Source: Paragonimus skrjabini miyazakii (Eukaryota; Platyhelminthes; Trematoda; Plagiorchiida; Troglotrematidae). Taken from it: DNA of 64,000 nucleotides. Under the pieces are notes generated by a model. It had not been told where the DNA came from, searched no databases, and worked only from the letters and a program-made list of their open reading frames with translations. Made by a program: the position numbers and the translations under genes. This document shows positions 58,065 to 64,000 of the stretch, piece by piece. Location of the stretch: positions 21,038 to 85,037 of the forward strand of contig JTDE01002435.1 in the NCBI GenBank assembly GCA_014338405.1. The letters are read 5' to 3'. The stretch's first letter is position 1. The number at the start of each line of letters is the position of its first letter.

Positions 58065-59610
58065 CTACCATGGAAGCGACAACTCCACGAACAGTTGTTT
58101 CCGAACGCACAATATGGGTTTGAACTTTCGGATGGCATAAGGCTCACTGTAATTCATTGTCTGCCTGTGTGACGTTGAGTAGATAATGCGAAATGCCGGT
58201 ATTGGATCGCGTTGGAATATGACGCGCAATGGATGATGTAGTCTCCTTGTTTCCATGCCCGATTGTGAGGTCACGCGTTTGCGTGACCCGGTTTTTGATC
58301 CACTTAAGGATGTGCTTCATGACCCTGGTTCGCAACTGGCGTTCATTCCTGCCTATGTAGGATGCTCAGCATCTGCGTCGGTATTCATAGATTTGGCTGA
58401 CTCGGGTACCAGCTGTTTAACACAGGGCATTGGAATCCGGAGTGTTCCGAACAGAATTGCCGGGAAGACCACGTTGTACGTTCTCGCGATCAAACTAACC
58501 AGGTGACGGTGAATTAGTTGGCCTAAGTCATTGCCCTTAAAAAGATAGCGAAGAAATACCAACATTGTGGACGCTTTATCGGGTCGAATCCTTACGACAA
58601 GAGGTTGTTTGAATCTCGTAAAAAACGGCTTAGGGTCTCGGTTTATCTGTATGGTGATCTCCAAGAAGGCCACCTCCTCTTGAACCGTACTCTCAGTGCA
58701 AATATACCTGGCCCGAACAAACAGCGTGCGCACGAAACTTTGTTTATATGTCCCGGGGGACAAAGCTTTCAAAATGCAGGTACTGACCTGTTCAAGTGCT
58801 CTTGCGATAAACGCTTCGCTGAACCAAGCTATCTGCATTTCTCCTAATGCATACACCCAGAAACTGTTTTGGTTCTGGTCTTCTATACTGAAATGCATAT
58901 TTGTATGCGAAGAATTCATTTGATCCATTAAGGTCTGTGCTTGCTTGTCTGCTATGAGAAAAATATCATCGACTTATTGCTTGTATAGATGCACTGAAGA
59001 TACCTGTTCTTTTACTTGTTGCTCAAACCTTGCTACAAAAACGTTTACCACAACAGAGCCGAGCAGGTTACACATAGGTACCCCGTCATTGTGTCTGCAA
59101 GCTGATATTTATGGCGCAGAGCAGCATCCGTTGGTACAACTCGCTTTCAAGCATTCCGTCTGCTAAATGATGCTTCATCATATAGGGTTGTCGCTACCAT
59201 AATAATAATAATGATTACAAACTCTAACGGTAAGCTTCCTCCGGTATCTTGGCCGCTTTCTCATGCTGATGTATGAATGGTCTGAAATAAGCACTCGTAT
59301 AAATGGAGCGATATTTGTCGGGACAAAATTCATGCAATATCAGCCTACTGTCTTAGTTATTGAAATTCCGAATTGCGTGCGAAGTGGTTCATATCTACAT
59401 AGCTGGTTTCTGGTCGGTAGTTAATCCCGTCCGGTAATAAATGCTTGACTGTTTCCAAGCCCGTTACTTGAGGTACATTTGTAGATATTGGGGTCACGTC
59501 ACCTCTGACGAAGACTTTATTTTGCCCAGTGTTGGTCAATAGAGTTTTGCGAATAAAGTCATGGACCCTTGATATTGCAACCTGCTGTTTTCATCAATTG
59601 TTATATGTTC
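58065..59610 (-). pseudogene. Penelope-like element with RT and GIY-YIG, decayed
   Basis: Minus order: HDFIRKTLL; GDVTPISTNVP (RT motif A, usual 'D.TSLFTNVP', Asp at 59498-59500) in frame 59539-59357; an interrupting inverted repeat; NDGVPMCNLLGSVVVNVFVARFE (motif B region); LYKQ-stop-VDDIF at about 58985-58960, where the Tyr of the catalytic YVDD is TAA (58974-58976); then an open frame 58928-58353 with FLRYLFKGNDLGQLI and ARTYNVV; a frameshift; ASYIGRNERQLRTRVMKH..KW (GIY-YIG) and SSIARHI; then EPYAIRKFKPILCVRKQLFVELSLPW, stop at 58065. Order and motifs leave little doubt about family. Several stops, frameshifts and an internal insertion show it is dead. No ribozyme element is attached. Confidence 0.85.
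59190..59362 (+). repeat. Inverted copy of Penelope 3' sequence inside the Penelope RT
   Basis: Plus strand GTCGCTACCATAAT, ATGATTACAAACTCTAACGG, CTTGGCCGCTTTCTCATGC, TTTGTCGGGACAAAATTC. This matches 57885-58075 read on the minus strand at high identity over about 170 bases. It falls between RT motif A and motif B of the minus-strand Penelope, interrupting it. An ATA/ATT microsatellite expansion has grown within it near 59203-59213. Confidence 0.75.
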
Positions 59611-62600
59611 CGCCAAATATCTTGTATGCTCATCGACGGTGAAGAGCGAGTCCCATCAGCGACAAGTCTGATATGTACATGGGATTTGTTAATCTTAGAC
59701 AATTACTAAGGACGTGAAGTCAATGTGAAATTTGGCTACAAACTGTATGATTTCCTCTGTTCTAAACTGACTTTTGCAACTCGCGAATGCTTGATCACTT
59801 CATCTCTGTTCTTATGAATAAACGAATTTGCAGTTTTTCTCCATTTTCTTATATTATCGTTGTCATAGGTGTTGCACTGTATTCGTTTCTTAGTACATTT
59901 TGTTTAATATTTTCGTAATCACGACAGATTTATGGGATATTTAGTCGATCTATCGTTCTGAATGTTGCGTCTGTTGCTATCATCAAGGCGTTACTTTTTC
60001 AGTTATTCAATCTATGACATTCTACTGTGATGGACGGACTCTGAGGAACTCACATGCTTCGACTGGGAACGACTTCGAATGACAGCGTCAGACGGTGACT
60101 ATGGCTCACTCATAAAAACAAACGTTTTGAACCAATCCACTGTTAGTTCCTTCAGGTTGTACCTTTCGGCCTATATATTAACAACACCAGTAAAGAACAA
60201 AAAATCCTATGGTTTATGTTCTTTTTTCCCCACAAGCACTTCGCAAGGGTTATTGACTATGAATCAGTTGATAACAAAATAACTTTACGAGTAAGTTGTC
60301 GAACTCAATGTTTCAATCACCTCGGGTGATCTTCTTTAGGAGCAAATAAAAGTGGCTTAACTCTGTCATCTGCTTGCATCAAGTTTGAGCATCAGCTATC
60401 TCACAACGTTATTGCCTTCCCAAGTTGCACAATCCCCAGTGTTGATACCCACTAAATATGGTTTGTCATTATCCAAACGGTAACGCTGATTCTGGTGCAT
60501 ATTGAAGTTGATGGCACTTGCAATGTTATCACTACTGTATCTTAGTGAAACGGGGAATATTACTCTATTTTTTCTCAGCGAGTTTCATTGAAATTACTCT
60601 ACATCTGAAACATTCGCATAAACATATGCATGTGATCTGTCATAATCGTTGTCTAATTTGAATGATGAAGTCGTGTGCCTCACGTACACAGTCACATAAC
60701 AAACCGGAATGATAACGATGTAATGTAAGCTAATCAAAATCAGTGTCACTGTATATGAGACTGATAACACTGTCTGTTCGTGTAATGCTCGCTGTTAATT
60801 CAGATAGGGTCTTATTAAGACTAGAAAATACTTTGGTCTCCTGGACCCGTCCGCGGAGGTTGAATATATTGGATCTTTGTCGATATACGTTACGATTGAC
60901 CATGATGCAGCTGAAATACACATACTAGTCAAAACACACCAAGGCATCAAAGTTCACTATCAAAATGTTAATGCATACACTTCTCTTGTTGCAAAAGTTG
61001 GACTATATACTTGAAATTTCCGTTCACTTATATCAAGTGGTTTGATTTTCCAACAGCCTATTACAAAAATCCCTAATACTTAGATATGGTTGTCTTATTT
61101 TGTGTCTGATATAATAAATATTGCAGAAAGAGAGCTGTATTTATCATGACTGGAGATTACCTGAAAATGTCAGAACTATCGTGAACACACTGAGTGTCGT
61201 TTCAGAAGTGGGCTTGGATTAGACAGGATTTAACGGCTATCAATTTTATCCTACAGGGATAAAAACTAGTGTTGACAGAACTGATTTCCCTTTTATATAC
61301 GACGAGCTATTATTGACAGAAGCTGCATAGAAAGAATATTTCCAAAGAAAAGCAATTCCGTTCAATCGGGCAGTTTTTACAGAAAGAATAAGTCCAATGT
61401 AACATTTATGGAATACCTACAGCCAAAATATGGGTAACAGTATAACTCTGATTTTTGCAGCAACAATTTCTGCGGATCATTACATTTCGCCGACACGGAA
61501 CACGGGTGTTACTCTAGTGAGTAACTGAACGCCACTTTTAGTAACTAAACAAATGAACCATCTTCTTTCGACTGGCATGTAAACAACAATGTTTATCAGC
61601 TTAAAACCATGGTATATTTGCACTTATGTTCGAGTTAGTGAACGTGAACCCCCAGAACAAATTCGGGAAACTTACTTGTCCCAGCCAATATTCGTAGAAA
61701 GATTGAACCGCATTCTAAGTAACGATTATAACTCAAGGCAAAAAGAAAGCATCAACCCAGCCATTGTCGACGTGCTTGGGTAGGACATTCATTCTCATAT
61801 TTTTCCAACCGTCCTGTGCGAACTTGCATCACTTCCGGGTAAGACTTCGACATAAAGTCATCATTACTGCTATGGGATAGAATGATGATTACAAAAGTAA
61901 ATAAGAACGTAAAAAAGTTTGCTGAAATCACCACACATTTTTGCGTCAGCAGGTTGCTGGTGTACAATGTTTTTATATCACTGAAGTGTTCCGGCTGATA
62001 GGAGTCAACCTTAGTGAGTGTACATTAATAGGTAGGTTAGAATCCCTGACTTCCACACGATAGATTAAAATATGTTACGAGTGATTATCAACTCCAAGAT
62101 GTGGTTGACGATACCGACATCAACAGTGAATCTCTCGGTCTATCCAGTTAACAAGGAACGCTTAAGTATATACCTAGGTTTATCTGAAAAATCTCACACA
62201 AAGCAGGAGAGTTCATGAAATTGGTGAGCGATAGCTTTTTGACTCAATAAATGGCGTCAACAAAACGATTTATGTTACCATGATGTTGGAATGGTTGCTC
62301 AACATTTTAAGCAGCACTTTTCAACCGCTAAGTATGTCTCCTAGATTCACTGATGGTTATCCCGGAAAATAAACAATAATCATAAAACATGTATTTCAGA
62401 GAGGTGGTTGTCCTGAGGGATTCATATGGACAGACTTAACATCGAGAACTGCGTGGAGTGCCTCGTAAAGAAAAGACTGTAGATACATCGATTCAGGGGG
62501 CGATTGAACAACAAAGTTGCCAAACGAACGTCTGAATGATAGGGTAAGCCAAACCTTTCGGCAATGGCTTTATACACAAGTTTCAGCAAATTCCTGATTC

Positions 62601-63504
62601 TACCCGACGCTTAATCGTCACATACAAAAATGCACGAACGATTTACCAAATCTTGCCTAACGTCTTGAAAACTAGTGGATAAAACGTTAATTGCTTACCA
62701 ACTAATTGCCGTGACCCATCATGTTTGACGAATTTTGTTCTGCAGTTTGAGCTACCATGCATTGAAAAATGAAACGAAGTTGGGTTAACAGAAAAATCTA
62801 ACAATAGCTGACACAAATTCAGTTAAAGAACTTACTCCCGCATTTTGGTTAAGACTGCATTCAACCACTAAATGTACGGTAAATTCAGAAACTGACAACC
62901 TCATCGCCACTGGTGGTGACTTTGTTGATGGCTAGTAATTTGCTGTCGTACGAAAACAGCCGATAACGGTATCCGATTAACAAAGACATAATCAACTTAC
63001 TGTAACACAATGACTGGAACTTGGCTGGTTGGATCATAAAATCAGTGACCAATGTGGAGTTTATGTGCATGTGAAAAACTTACGAGAAGAAACCAAGAAC
63101 TTATTTTTTTATTCATCAACCCATTAAATCAGACCGCCGTTGATTTTTTACAACTAGTTTACTGTTGTGGTGATAATTCAGACTAGAGTGGTCAGTTTGT
63201 TAAAGTTCATGCAACCTCTGCGCTGACTGGCACTAAAAGCAACGATTCCTAATCATCAAGAGCTTACATCGAAATATGTACATTGAACAAATTGATATTA
63301 TTAGCTACTTTAATGGTTGAGAGCACTATTTAATGCACGTTTAAGCGTGAGACTCAGGGTTGCATTACACGTTTAGCTTGAAAGTTGAAAAACCCGAAAT
63401 GTCAAAGGAAACCTGTGAAAACTGAAGCTGATTACTAGTAAGCAGTGAGAGATTCTGGCTGAAATGAGCTGAATATCATTCATAACCAAATGCTGATTTC
63501 GCAC
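59611..63504. other. Mostly unassigned stretch
   Basis: No named gene. A candidate exon is listed separately at 61600-61779. A minus frame at 62885-63070 looks protein-like at its end (YRYRLFSYDSKLLAINKV) but is short and unrecognised. Confidence 0.35.
61600..61779 (+). other. Candidate internal exon (weak)
   Basis: A TTTATCAG acceptor (61592-61599) and a GTAGGA donor (61780) bound 180 bases, exactly 60 codons open in one frame. The product is charged and mixed, with SEREPPEQIRETYLSQP and NRILSNDYNSRQKES, unlike most chance frames here. No family recognised and no partner exons found. Confidence 0.2.
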
Positions 63505-63700
63505 TACCCTAAATTTTCCAACCAGTCATTTTCAAAAAGAAGCACTGAACTCGAGTTTTGCTCTTGTTACAGCTCGTCAGCAGTTCACATTTCTACCACG
63601 GCCGAGATATGAGCTCTGGTCCTTCTGTTATGAGGCAATCGTAGTGACTGCTGCACCAGTAAATTCACATTAATCCGGACCAAATAATCATATGCAAGCG
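63505..63700 (-). repeat. tRNA-like/hammerhead element, degenerate copy 7
   Basis: Minus strand: ATATGATTATTTGGTCCGGATTAATGTGAATTTAC-type head, GGTGCAGCAGTC (A-box area), TGCCTCATAACAG, decayed B box, ribozyme 63542-63587, then CTTTTTGAAAATGACTGG and a lost tail. Drift is uniform along the copy. Confidence 0.75.
63542..63587 (-). ncRNA. Hammerhead ribozyme, degenerate (copy 7)
   Basis: CTGACGA and helix III CTCGAG are intact, but GAAA reads AAAA (G12 to A) and the cleavage triplet is GTT. The stem I pair next to the core changed from A-T to G-C on both sides (GAACTG/CAGTGC), a possible compensatory change, with one mismatch further out. Confidence 0.7.
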
Positions 63701-64000
63701 ATGAGTCATATCTGATTGTTAGGGCACCCACCCTGTGACCGTCCAAGGGTGCCTCCAACGTGGGAAAGAAGAAAAAATCCACTTGACTCAGTCCTAACTA
63801 ACGGAATTGTTCAAATCGGTTGAGACTTTTATACCACTATGCACATTTGCGATCTTAACTCTTTCTCATGATGTGGTGGGAATGTGTGGTTATCATGTGC
63901 CCTAAAATTACTTTGTAATTGTCGCCCTAGCGGCACCCCGTTTTGTAGCGGGATAAAGCTTCTTATTTTGAATGCGTCTTTTGGCTTGCATTGGGAGCGA
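63701..64000. other. Nothing recognised
   Basis: No supported feature. A short frame through the adjoining element (63585-63782 minus) is a shadow of the repeat. Confidence 0.4.

Noticed and set aside
58255..58506. Plus-strand frames across the 58 kb Penelope
   Set aside because: They are antisense shadows of the RT and endonuclease frames.

Overview
This window looks like a repeat-rich intergenic or intronic stretch of a eukaryotic genome, most likely a parasitic flatworm (trematode, less probably cestode). The evidence is indirect: A+T-rich DNA with no dense bacterial-type ORFs, decayed Penelope-like (PLE), Ty3/Gypsy (CsRn1-like, with a tRNA-Trp-like primer site), RTE-type LINE and mariner-type remnants, and many copies of a short repeat that joins a tRNA-like Pol III promoter to a hammerhead ribozyme. 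I find no convincing host gene, rRNA, functional tRNA, CRISPR array or bacterial operon. At this base composition, open frames of up to about 130-150 codons are expected by chance in 64 kb. Only the two longest frames (252 and 191 codons, both PLE) stand out, and the other coding calls rest on family motifs.

Layout: 1-900 carries a ribozyme element followed by a PLE endonuclease remnant. 1986-2690 has an inverted pair of ribozyme elements abutting a mariner-like transposase fragment. 3870-8810 is a graveyard of plus-strand Gypsy pieces (pol linker, gag, integrase, a second integrase tail, a probable LTR and a primer-binding site). 8.8-26 kb is mostly featureless, with one old ribozyme-element copy at 19.6 kb. 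26.5-32.5 kb has scattered fragments and a well-preserved ribozyme at 32.4 kb. 34.4-45 kb is the densest part, with ribozyme elements on both strands and a PLE GIY-YIG endonuclease frame. 51.7-52.85 kb is a minus-strand LINE reverse transcriptase. 56.5 kb has a second, unrelated tRNA-like SINE head. 57.9-59.6 kb is a decayed PLE with both RT and endonuclease, containing an inverted copy of its own 3' sequence. A last, degenerate ribozyme element lies at 63.5 kb.

The most interesting system is the short repeat, about 330 bp when complete (best copy 39762-40093, minus). It has a short leader, Pol III-like A and B boxes, a type I hammerhead with a very short helix III, then a tail with a mostly open reading frame. 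At two loci this unit lies directly 5' of PLE endonuclease sequence without the RT domain. Hammerheads are known in PLE terminal repeats and in the schistosome Sm-alpha repeat. The combination seen here, its inverted dimers and its coding tail deserve a closer look.
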